This document shows positions 18,161-26,379 of a stretch of 64,000 nucleotides of DNA, in pieces. The notes under the pieces were generated by a model. The model was not told the origin of the DNA. It saw only the letters and a program-made list of their open reading frames with translations, and did no database searches. The first letter of the stretch is position 1; every line of letters starts with the position of its first letter. The translations under genes were made by a program, and so were the position numbers. The DNA is from Fictibacillus fluitans (lineage in GTDB: Bacteria; Bacillota; Bacilli; Bacillales; Fictibacillaceae), in NCBI RefSeq assembly GCF_030418125.1, contig NZ_JAUHTR010000010.1, positions 1-64,000 on the forward strand, given 5' to 3'.

Positions 18161-18451
18161 ATGCTAAAATTAAACCTTCAATACTTTGCTTCCAAAAAGG
18201 GAGTAGGTAGCACAAAGAACGGTCGTGATTCACAATCTAAGCGCCTAGGTGCTAAGAGAGCGGATGGCCAAATGGTATCAGGTGGATCTATTCTTTACCG
18301 TCAGCGCGGTACGAAAATCTACCCGGGAACTAACGTTGGACGCGGCGGAGATGACACTCTTTTTGCGAAAGTGGACGGAGTTGTTCGTTTTGAACGTCTT
18401 GGACGTGACCGCAAACAAGTAAGTGTATACCCAATCGCAAACGAAGCGTAA
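18161..18451 (+). CDS. rpmA: 50S ribosomal protein L27, with Prp-cleavable N-terminus
   Basis: A 96-residue ribosomal protein next to the peptidyl-transferase centre. The start ATG at 18161 follows AGAGGAGGTG. The first residues, [14 protein letters not shown], contain the extension that Prp cuts, after Phe9 by analogy with S. aureus, exposing the mature ASKKG end. A terminator follows. Confidence 0.98.
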   Translation: MLKLNLQYFASKKGVGSTKNGRDSQSKRLGAKRADGQMVSGGSILYRQRGTKIYPGTNVGRGGDDTLFAKVDGVVRFERLGRDRKQVSVYPIANEA

Positions 18452-18457
18452 GAAGAT

Positions 18458-18492
18458 AGCTCTAACCGGGTTGGTTAGAGCTTTTTCTTTTT
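18458..18492 (+). terminator. Rho-independent terminator of the rplU operon
   Basis: AGCTCTAACC (18458-18467) pairs with GGTTAGAGCT (18473-18482), followed by a T-rich run. Confidence 0.93.
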
Positions 18493-18544
18493 TGATTATA
18501 CCAGTAGGATAATAAGTTTTGACTATTTAAACAGGAGTGCTACT

Positions 18545-19087
18545 ATGAGTAAAGATTGGTCGACGATAGATGTATTAAGACATGCCCGCCATGACTGGCT
18601 CAATCAGCTCCAGCTTATTAAGGCAAACTTGTCATTGAATCGGGTAGAACGGGTAAATGAAATCATTGAAGAAGTTATTGTTTCTTCCAGGCACGAATCG
18701 AACCTCTTGAATTTGAAAGTTCCTCAACTGGCCGAATACCTCATTACCTTCAACTGGCTAAAACACCCTATTGTTCTTAAAACTGAAGTTACCGGTCAAG
18801 TGAGAGATCTTTCCGGAGCAGAGTCCGCTCTGCTGGAAGCATGCAAGTCTTTATTTTCCATATTGAATCCAGCTGTTAACCTGGCAGCGGAAAATAAGCT
18901 CATACTGACGATTAATAATGATCTGGATTCAACCATGTTTATGTTTCGGCTAACAGGAAGCATACATAATGTAGAGGACGTTGATTCGGCACTTCATGAT
19001 TTTGCAGAAACACATAAAACGTTACACGTTATCGAAAGCTATATTCAAACGGATGAAGTATTATTTAGTTTGCTGTTAAAAAAATAA
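18545..19087 (+). CDS. spo0B: sporulation phosphotransferase Spo0B
   Basis: A 180-residue phosphorelay protein that passes phosphate from Spo0F to Spo0A. The helical-hairpin dimer region carries ARHDWLNQLQL, whose His16 is the phospho-acceptor (His30 of B. subtilis Spo0B, SRHDWMNKLQL). The C-terminal domain is a degenerate histidine-kinase ATPase fold. The N-terminus is about 14 residues shorter than in B. subtilis. Position before obg is conserved. Confidence 0.93.
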   Translation: MSKDWSTIDVLRHARHDWLNQLQLIKANLSLNRVERVNEIIEEVIVSSRHESNLLNLKVPQLAEYLITFNWLKHPIVLKTEVTGQVRDLSGAESALLEACKSLFSILNPAVNLAAENKLILTINNDLDSTMFMFRLTGSIHNVEDVDSALHDFAETHKTLHVIESYIQTDEVLFSLLLKK

Positions 19088-20396
<1,309 letters not shown>

Positions 20397-20398
<2 letters not shown>

Positions 20399-20425
20399 AC
20401 TGCTGTACAGGCAGTCTGTTTTTTT
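20397..20425 (+). terminator. Rho-independent terminator of obg
   Basis: AGACTGC (20397-20403) and GCAGTCT (20411-20417) are followed by a long T-run; the stem begins in the stop codon. Confidence 0.85.
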
Positions 20426-20467
20426 GTCTACATGACGTAGACATTTTACAGTTCTTTTGGATATACT
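20425..20467 (+). promoter_or_regulatory. pheB promoter with overlapping perfect dyad
   Basis: TAGACA (20438-20443) and TATACT (20462-20467) with 18 bp between them form a sigma-A promoter. TGTCTAC (20425-20431) and GTAGACA (20437-20443) are perfect inverted 7-mers with 5 bp between them; the right half is the -35 element, so a bound protein would block RNA polymerase. Confidence 0.6.
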
Positions 20468-20501
20468 GAGGGAAAGGCCTGTTTTGGAGGTTATCGTACA
20501 T

Positions 20502-20945
20502 ATGAAGGAAAGGCAATATTATATGGTAAGGGAAGACGTTCTCTCTGAATCCATGCAAAAAACACTTGAAGCCAAGTCGCTTCTGGACCGGGGCAAAGTA
20601 AAAACCGTTGCAGAGGCAGCAGAAAAAGTAGGTTTGAGCCGAAGCGCATTTTATAAATACAGGGACGGGATTTTTCCGTTTCATACGATGATTAAGGAAA
20701 AGATCATCACCCTTTCTTTAAATCTGGAAGACCGTTCAGGGGCGCTTTCGAGCCTGTTGACGATTGTAGCATCAGTCGGCTGCAATGTACTGACCATTAA
20801 TCAGACCATTCCTCTTCAGGGAAGGGCGAATGTGACCTTAACCATTGAAACGAATGGATTGCGCGGTGAAATCAACGAGCTGCTTACCACGCTAAACCGG
20901 ATGGAAGCAGTGGAAAGTGTAGAAGTGATAGGAACAGGGGCATAA
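20502..20945 (+). CDS. pheB: PheB, HTH-like plus ACT domain protein
   Basis: A 147-residue protein of the PheB/UPF0735 family. The first half contains a helix-turn-helix-like stretch ([19 protein letters not shown], about 34-52); the second half is an ACT domain (about 72-147, [25 protein letters not shown]). ACT domains bind amino acids, so a small-ligand-responsive regulator is plausible; the name chorismate mutase given to some members has no support here. The start ATG at 20502 follows TTGGAGG. The usual partner pheA (prephenate dehydratase) is absent. Confidence 0.88.
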   Translation: MKERQYYMVREDVLSESMQKTLEAKSLLDRGKVKTVAEAAEKVGLSRSAFYKYRDGIFPFHTMIKEKIITLSLNLEDRSGALSSLLTIVASVGCNVLTINQTIPLQGRANVTLTIETNGLRGEINELLTTLNRMEAVESVEVIGTGA

Positions 20946-20989
20946 AAAAGGAGAGCCGTTTTAAAAAAACAGCTCTCCTTTTTTTTTTG
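20944..20989 (+). terminator. bidirectional terminator between pheB and niaR
   Basis: AAAAAAGGAGAGC (20944-20956) and GCTCTCCTTTTTT (20972-20984) form a 13-bp stem with A-tract and T-tract arms, so it can stop transcription from both sides. Confidence 0.9.
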
Positions 20990-21535
20990 TTAAGATAAGA
21001 GGTATCCTTTTTGTGCCAATTCCCGGCACGCGTTTTCGAGCGGCTCCTTTGATTGGGCTTCGAGGGTATGGAGATGAATGCCCTCTGTCAGTGTGCTAAG
21101 CAGCGCGGCATTGGTAGTTTCCAGTTTGTGCAAAAACTCCTCAACCTCTTTTCTTGTGCTTAAAAGCAGGGAAGCGGTGAGATCTCCGTAAATCGGGTGT
21201 TCGACAATGACGTTTTTTACCGTTACGCCATGATCCACAATGGTGAATAACTCGTCCATCGTGTCTTTTGGTGAATGGTTGGCCACAATTAAACGGGTAT
21301 GTGGAGCCTGTTTTTCCTCCGCCTTCAAATACATATACCCTTGTGAGGTAGCAATGATCGGTTCATTCATAGCTTTAAGCAGTGATATATCGCCTACAAT
21401 CACTTGACGGCTGACGTTGGTTCTTCCCGCCAGATCACTGCCTTTGATCGGATGGCTGCTCTCCATCAGCCACTGTCTGATTAAATTTCTTCTTTCATCC
21501 CCCGGCATTTTTGGTGCCACTGTCACGTTCTTCAA
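20990..21535 (-). CDS. niaR: NAD biosynthesis repressor NiaR (YrxA)
   Basis: A 181-residue transcription repressor that senses nicotinic acid. It has an N-terminal winged helix (VSRQVIVGDISLLKAMNEPIIAT, about 40-62) and a C-terminal 3H domain with conserved histidines (VEHPIYGDLTA and GIHLHTL). It overlaps the end of nifS, implying co-transcription, and autoregulation together with nifS is likely. The start is uncertain: TTG at 21535 is listed, but the GTG at 21526 has a better spaced GGGAG. Confidence 0.93.
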   Translation of the reverse strand: MKNVTVAPKMPGDERRNLIRQWLMESSHPIKGSDLAGRTNVSRQVIVGDISLLKAMNEPIIATSQGYMYLKAEEKQAPHTRLIVANHSPKDTMDELFTIVDHGVTVKNVIVEHPIYGDLTASLLLSTRKEVEEFLHKLETTNAALLSTLTEGIHLHTLEAQSKEPLENACRELAQKGYLLS

Positions 21536-22671
21536 CTCCCTGTTTGTTCATAAAATCGCTTTGCCAGCTCATTAATGGCTTCTGCGAGAGCAGTTATCTC
21601 TTCGCGTGTCGTTTCCCTTCCTAACGTAATTCTCACAAGTTCATGTGCCTGATCGGCTGAACGGCCGATCGCCATAAGTGCTTTGGACGGTTCCTGCTGC
21701 CCGGCTTTACAAGCTGAACCAGTAGAGACAGCAATTTGTCTGCGGTTCAATTCCAGCATGGCATACTGACCTTCCATTCCTAGAAGCCGGATCGGAAGAA
21801 AATGGGGCAGTGTGCTCTCGTTTCTTTCAACGACCATCTGGTCTAATCCGCCGGTCAGCGAAAGAAAGTGTAATATCAAATCATTTACATGTGTATTCCA
21901 TTTTATCATATGGTCCCATTGATTGCTTGCAGCCGCAAGGAAAGAGACAATACCGGGCGTGTTCACTGTGCCCTGCCGGAAGCCCTGTTCATGGGTAACG
22001 CCCGCCAACAGCGGTTTAATGGACAAGTGAGGAGAAATATATGCTGCTCCCATTCCCTTTGGACCGTGTATTTTATGGGCTGAAACCGTGAGTGCACCGA
22101 GGTTCATTTCTCTTGCATCAACCGGCAGCTTACCAAAGGTTTGAACACAATCACTATGAAATATAATTTGGTGTTCTTTTAACACACTGCCTATCATTTT
22201 CAGGTTTTGAGTAATGCCAATCTCGCTGTTTGAATGTGCGATGGAAGCCATAATCGTATTGCTTCGTACGGATTGACGGAGAGCTTCTTCGGTGATTTGC
22301 CCGTTTGAATCAACGGGAATAACTGTCACTTCAAAACCATCATTTTCCAAAAAAGCAAGGGTGTTCATGACAGAGCTGTGCTCCATGGGGGAGGTCAGGA
22401 TATGACTCCCTTTTTCACGGCTGCCATGTGCCAGGCTGGTCAATGCCAAAAAGTTTCCATCAGAGCCCCCGCCCGTAAAATAGATACCGTCCTTTTGACA
22501 AGACAGCATCCGTGCGAGTTCCGCACGGGCCAGATTGACCAGGTCGGAAGCATCTGTGCCCGGGTCATGAAGGCTTGAAGTATTTGCATAATACATACCT
22601 GCGGTTTCAGTATAAGCTTGCATCGCTTCTGCAGACATGGGTGTTGTTGCAGCATAGTCCAAATAAATCAT
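21532..22671 (-). CDS. nifS: cysteine desulfurase NifS (NadA-associated)
   Basis: A 379-residue PLP-dependent desulfurase that, in bacilli, builds the iron-sulfur cluster of quinolinate synthase NadA. The PLP lysine is in VSAHKIHGPKGMG and the active cysteine in STGSACKAG. The start ATG at 22671 follows GAGGCGGG; the reading frame extends further upstream but without a ribosome-binding site and across the promoter. It is divergent from nadB and coupled to niaR. It is distinct from the tRNA-thiolation desulfurase at 54.4 kb. Confidence 0.95.
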   Translation of the reverse strand: MIYLDYAATTPMSAEAMQAYTETAGMYYANTSSLHDPGTDASDLVNLARAELARMLSCQKDGIYFTGGGSDGNFLALTSLAHGSREKGSHILTSPMEHSSVMNTLAFLENDGFEVTVIPVDSNGQITEEALRQSVRSNTIMASIAHSNSEIGITQNLKMIGSVLKEHQIIFHSDCVQTFGKLPVDAREMNLGALTVSAHKIHGPKGMGAAYISPHLSIKPLLAGVTHEQGFRQGTVNTPGIVSFLAAASNQWDHMIKWNTHVNDLILHFLSLTGGLDQMVVERNESTLPHFLPIRLLGMEGQYAMLELNRRQIAVSTGSACKAGQQEPSKALMAIGRSADQAHELVRITLGRETTREEITALAEAINELAKRFYEQTGS

Positions 22672-22696
22672 AAGTATCCCGCCTCTAAAAAAACTC

Positions 22697-22739
22697 TTGA
22701 TATCAGTGTAATTGTATGTAAATATAAGTGTCAAGACAC
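22697..22739 (-). promoter_or_regulatory. NiaR operator and divergent nifS/nadB promoter region
   Basis: GTGTC-AA-GACAC (22728-22739) is a perfect dyad in the context AGTGTCAAGACACCTGT, which I take as the NiaR box. On the minus strand, TTGACA (22734-22729) within the dyad and TACACT (22710-22705), 18 bp apart, make the nifS promoter. For nadB, TTGATA (22697-22702) and TAAATA (22719-22724) are a weaker candidate. NiaR bound here would block both directions. Confidence 0.65.
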
Positions 22740-22768
22740 CTGTAAAGAAAATGAACGGGGGCTTAAAC

Positions 22769-24337
22769 ATGAACGTACAGTTTACAGACGTTCTGGTCAT
22801 TGGAACCGGGATTGCCGGTTTAATGACAGCGGAATGTTTGCGTTCGCATAAGAATGTGACAATTATCACAAAGTCTTCTTTCCAGAACAGTAATTCCTAT
22901 CATGCCCAGGGAGGAATCGCGGCAGCCACCCAGCCAGATGATCATTGGACAGAACACTTTCTTGATACGATAAAAGCAGGAAGTTTTCACAATGAGGAAG
23001 TGCTGACTGAAATACTTGTAAAGGAAGGGCCTGAACTTATTTCCCGGCTTGAGAAAATGAATGTTCCGTTTGACAGGAATCCAGATGGAACCGTGTCTTT
23101 GGGAAGAGAGGGAGGGCACAGAAAATCAAGAATCCTCCATGCGGGTGGCGACAGGACCGGTTCAAGAATCGTTACAACGCTGTATAACCGCATTGCCGGT
23201 CATGTAACAATCAAAGAAAATGAAATGATAGGAGATTTGATTGTTGAAGGTGGCAGGTGCAGGGGCGCCTGGACCAAGCTAAAAAATGGAGAAGTAACGG
23301 TGTACATAGCAGGTGCGGTCATCCTTGCTTCCGGAGGCGCCGCGGGGCTGTACAGCGTTCATTCCAATGATATAAGCATTACGGGAGACAGCATTGCCCT
23401 TGCTTATCGTGCTGGAGCACTGTTATCTGACCTGGAATTCCTCCAGTTTCATCCAACCATGCTTTTTACACACGGAAAATCGTTCGGACTTGTATCTGAA
23501 GCGGTCAGGGGCGAGGGAGCCGTGCTGCTAACGGATCAGGGTGATCGGGTGATGAAGGGCATCCATGAGCTTGAGGATCTTGCTCCCCGTGATATTGTGG
23601 CCCGGACGATTCATCAATCGTTAAACCGGGGAAGGAAGGTTTTTCTTGATGTTTCGAACGTGAAGAATTTCACAAAGAGGTTTCCGACTATCACAAAACA
23701 GTGTAAGCGCGCCCAGGTTTCTTTGGAGGAAGGCAGAATTCCTGTAGCCCCGGGAGCTCATTTTACAATGGGGGGAGCTGTAACCAATGAATGGGGGCAA
23801 ACGACGGTTCCCGGCCTGTATGCTGTGGGAGAAGCGTCCCGCACAGGCGTTCATGGCGCCAACCGGCTTGCGAGCAATTCCTTGCTCGAAGGCGTTGTGT
23901 TTTCTAAACGGGCAGCATTGAAGATTCTGGATGAACCCGGTACATCTCCAGCTTCCATTAGCAATGACTTAGAGAAGACCAGACCCGGAAGAACCCTCCC
24001 CGAAAAAGAAGAAATAAAAGAAAAGATGACCCGGTACGCCGGTATTGTAAGAAGTCCACATGGTTTAAGAGAGGCGATCGGCTGGTTTGAGAGGCATAAC
24101 CATTGGAACCCTGATGTTGGATGCACCACTCATGAGTTAGAGGTGCTGAACATGCTGCAAACCGGGCATCTCATTGTGACTTCGGCTTATATACGGAAAG
24201 AAAGCAGGGGTGGACATTACCGTACCGACTTTCCTGTAAGAAATGACGGAGAATGGTTAAAAAAACAAGTATACAGAAGGAAGGATTACTATGAACAAGC
24301 TGAAGCTAAAAAAACAGCTGCAGGAATTTTTGCTTGA
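22769..24337 (+). CDS. nadB: L-aspartate oxidase
   Basis: A 522-residue flavoprotein that oxidises L-aspartate to iminoaspartate, the first step of de novo NAD synthesis. The FAD-binding motif VIGTGIAGL is at about residues 9-17, and SSFQNSNSYHAQGGIAAA and HTTHE-type segments (GCTTHELE) fit the succinate dehydrogenase/fumarate reductase flavoprotein fold. The start ATG at 22769 follows AACGGGGG; an ATG at 22751 lacks spacing. The 3' end overlaps nadC by 47 bases. Likely repressed by NiaR. Confidence 0.96.
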   Translation: MNVQFTDVLVIGTGIAGLMTAECLRSHKNVTIITKSSFQNSNSYHAQGGIAAATQPDDHWTEHFLDTIKAGSFHNEEVLTEILVKEGPELISRLEKMNVPFDRNPDGTVSLGREGGHRKSRILHAGGDRTGSRIVTTLYNRIAGHVTIKENEMIGDLIVEGGRCRGAWTKLKNGEVTVYIAGAVILASGGAAGLYSVHSNDISITGDSIALAYRAGALLSDLEFLQFHPTMLFTHGKSFGLVSEAVRGEGAVLLTDQGDRVMKGIHELEDLAPRDIVARTIHQSLNRGRKVFLDVSNVKNFTKRFPTITKQCKRAQVSLEEGRIPVAPGAHFTMGGAVTNEWGQTTVPGLYAVGEASRTGVHGANRLASNSLLEGVVFSKRAALKILDEPGTSPASISNDLEKTRPGRTLPEKEEIKEKMTRYAGIVRSPHGLREAIGWFERHNHWNPDVGCTTHELEVLNMLQTGHLIVTSAYIRKESRGGHYRTDFPVRNDGEWLKKQVYRRKDYYEQAEAKKTAAGIFA

Positions 24338-25175
24338 GGACCTTGGTGAAGGAGATATAACAAGCGGCCTTTTATTTCCGGAGAATGAAATGACCGAAGC
24401 CCGGCTGATTGCGAAAAAGCCTGGTGTTTTTTCGGGGATGGATGTTGTGATTGAAGGCTATCGCCTGCTAAGTGAAAACTGTACCGTGTTCCCAAAAGTC
24501 AACGACGGAGATATCATATCGGCCGGTCAAGTTTTGGCGGAAGTGAAGGGACCTGCGGAGGCAATATACAGTGGAGAGCGGGTCATTCTGAACCTTGTGC
24601 AGAGGATGTCAGGAATATCCACGTTAACCCATAAGGCCGTGACAGCTTTGAACAATCCTACAACTAAAATTTGTGATACACGCAAAACCACGCCGGGTTT
24701 AAGGATGTTTGAAAAATATGCTGTACGGTGCGGGGGCGGGTACAACCACAGGTTCGGACTGTATGATGGAGTAATGATCAAGGATAATCATATTGAACGT
24801 GCCGGGGGTATATCTGAGGCGGTAAGAAAAGTAAAGGAACAACTGGGGCACATGGTGAAGGTGGAAGTGGAGACTGAAACGCTTGACCAGATTAAAGAAG
24901 CGGTTGATGCAGGTGTGGATGTCATTATGTTCGATAACCGTACACCCGATGAAATTGAGAGCTGGAAGGGTTTTATTCCACATCATATCATTACAGAAGC
25001 CTCAGGTGGAATTTCACTCGAGGAGCTCGGCTCCTACGGAAAAACGGGAGTGAATTATATTTCTCTCGGGATGCTGACACATTCTGCGACATCCCTTGAT
25101 ATTAGTTTAAACATCACAGGAGGGGTTAAAGATGAGCTTACTGGAAGCCTTCAAGCAGAAATCCAGCATTCCTGA
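24291..25175 (+). CDS. nadC: quinolinate phosphoribosyltransferase
   Basis: A 294-residue enzyme that makes nicotinate mononucleotide from quinolinate and PRPP. The family signatures [10 protein letters not shown] and [23 protein letters not shown] are present at about residues 127-168. It starts at the ATG at 24291, with AGAAGGA upstream, inside the end of nadB, and itself overlaps nadA by 44 bases. These long overlaps imply that nadB, nadC and nadA are translated from one mRNA. Confidence 0.97.
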   Translation: MNKLKLKKQLQEFLLEDLGEGDITSGLLFPENEMTEARLIAKKPGVFSGMDVVIEGYRLLSENCTVFPKVNDGDIISAGQVLAEVKGPAEAIYSGERVILNLVQRMSGISTLTHKAVTALNNPTTKICDTRKTTPGLRMFEKYAVRCGGGYNHRFGLYDGVMIKDNHIERAGGISEAVRKVKEQLGHMVKVEVETETLDQIKEAVDAGVDVIMFDNRTPDEIESWKGFIPHHIITEASGGISLEELGSYGKTGVNYISLGMLTHSATSLDISLNITGGVKDELTGSLQAEIQHS

Positions 25176-26235
25176 TCATTACTTTTCAATGACCGAAGAG
25201 GAAATGGCGGACAGGGTACGTACTGTAAAAAAACAACTGGGCAACAAACTGTTTATACCTGGACATCATTATCAAAAAGACGAAGTTATACAGTTTGCAG
25301 ATACAACCGGGGATTCGCTTCAGCTGGCCCAGCAGTCTGCTTTGAACCGAGAAGCAGAATATATTGTATTTTGTGGTGTTCATTTTATGGCAGAGACTGC
25401 GGATATGCTGACAGAAGCTCATCAAAAGGTGATTCTGCCCGATATGAGAGCCGGCTGTTCCATGGCAGACATGGCAGATATTCACCAGACAAAAAACGCA
25501 TGGGAACGCCTGCAGCATTTGTTCGGAGACACCATATTGCCGCTGACCTATGTGAATTCAACAGCCGCCATAAAGGCGTTCTGCGGAAAGAATGGGGGCG
25601 CAACCGTTACGTCATCCAATGCTGAAAAAATGCTGGATTGGGCATTTACACAAAAGGAACGCATTCTCTTTTTGCCTGACCAGCATCTGGGAAGGAACAC
25701 AGCCTTTACTCTGGGTATCCCGTTAAGCCGAATGGCGGTCTGGGATCCGGAGAAACAGCAGCTGGAATACGAAGGAGATTTGGACGAAGTAAAGGTGATT
25801 TTGTGGAAAGGCCACTGCTCAGTACATGAAAAGTTTACGGTTGAAAATATCCAATTCCTGAGGCAGACCCAACCAGATATGAATATCATCGTTCACCCTG
25901 AATGCACCCATGAAGTGGTTCAGCTTTCAGACATGGCCGGATCCACCCATTACATTATTCAGGCCATCCAAAAAGCGCCTGCCGGCAGTTCCTGGGCAAT
26001 CGGAACAGAAATGAACCTTGTGAACAGGCTCAAAAAAGACAATCCAGATAAGACTATCATTTCATTAAATCCAAACATGTGCCCGTGTTTGACCATGAAC
26101 CGCATAGATCTTCCACATCTGACCTATTCCCTTGAGAAGATTGCAGAGGCAAAGCCGGGGAATATCATCACGGTAGACAATGAAACAACTGAATATGCCG
26201 TCAAAGCACTCCAGCGAATGCTGGAAAGAGCTTAA
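25132..26235 (+). CDS. nadA: quinolinate synthase
   Basis: A 367-residue iron-sulfur enzyme that condenses iminoaspartate with dihydroxyacetone phosphate to quinolinate. The three cluster cysteines are in [16 protein letters not shown] and NMCPCLTMN, the spacing of the long-type NadA in bacilli. Its cluster is expected to be supplied by the NifS encoded in the divergent operon. The start ATG at 25132 follows AGGAGGGG. Last gene of the nadBCA operon. Confidence 0.96.
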   Translation: MSLLEAFKQKSSIPDHYFSMTEEEMADRVRTVKKQLGNKLFIPGHHYQKDEVIQFADTTGDSLQLAQQSALNREAEYIVFCGVHFMAETADMLTEAHQKVILPDMRAGCSMADMADIHQTKNAWERLQHLFGDTILPLTYVNSTAAIKAFCGKNGGATVTSSNAEKMLDWAFTQKERILFLPDQHLGRNTAFTLGIPLSRMAVWDPEKQQLEYEGDLDEVKVILWKGHCSVHEKFTVENIQFLRQTQPDMNIIVHPECTHEVVQLSDMAGSTHYIIQAIQKAPAGSSWAIGTEMNLVNRLKKDNPDKTIISLNPNMCPCLTMNRIDLPHLTYSLEKIAEAKPGNIITVDNETTEYAVKALQRMLERA

Positions 26236-26257
26236 ACGCCAGCCCCCTCCTGTCAAA

Positions 26258-26287
26258 GTCATACAGCTGATTTTCAGGGCATAAATT
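26258..26287 (+). promoter_or_regulatory. candidate sigma-E promoter of safA
   Basis: GTCATACA (26258-26265) and CATAAATT (26280-26287) with exactly 14 bp between them fit the sigma-E consensus; safA is expressed in the mother cell under sigma-E in B. subtilis. A second, weaker CATATACT is at 26337-26344. Confidence 0.6.
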
Positions 26288-26329
26288 GGTAAAGGACCAA
26301 CTACTGAAATAGGTAGTAGCACAATGCCC
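26277..26329 (+). repeat. nested inverted repeats that could form a three-way junction
   Basis: GGGCAT (26277-26282) pairs with ATGCCC (26324-26329) and encloses two adjacent hairpins: TTGGT/ACCAA (26286-26290 and 26296-26300) and CTACT/AGTAG (26301-26305 and 26315-26319). It lies between nadA and safA and overlaps the safA -10 element, so the full structure could form only in read-through RNA from nadA or in DNA. Confidence 0.55.
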
Positions 26330-26379
26330 AGATTTTCATATACTGTAGAGAAATTTTGGCAGGAGGGAGTTTTGTTTAC

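Noticed and set aside
22672-22869. Longer nifS N-terminus (66 extra residues)
   Set aside because: It would run through the nadB start, NiaR dyad and the nifS promoter; the ATG at 22671 has a ribosome-binding site and the family N-terminus MIYLDYAATTP.
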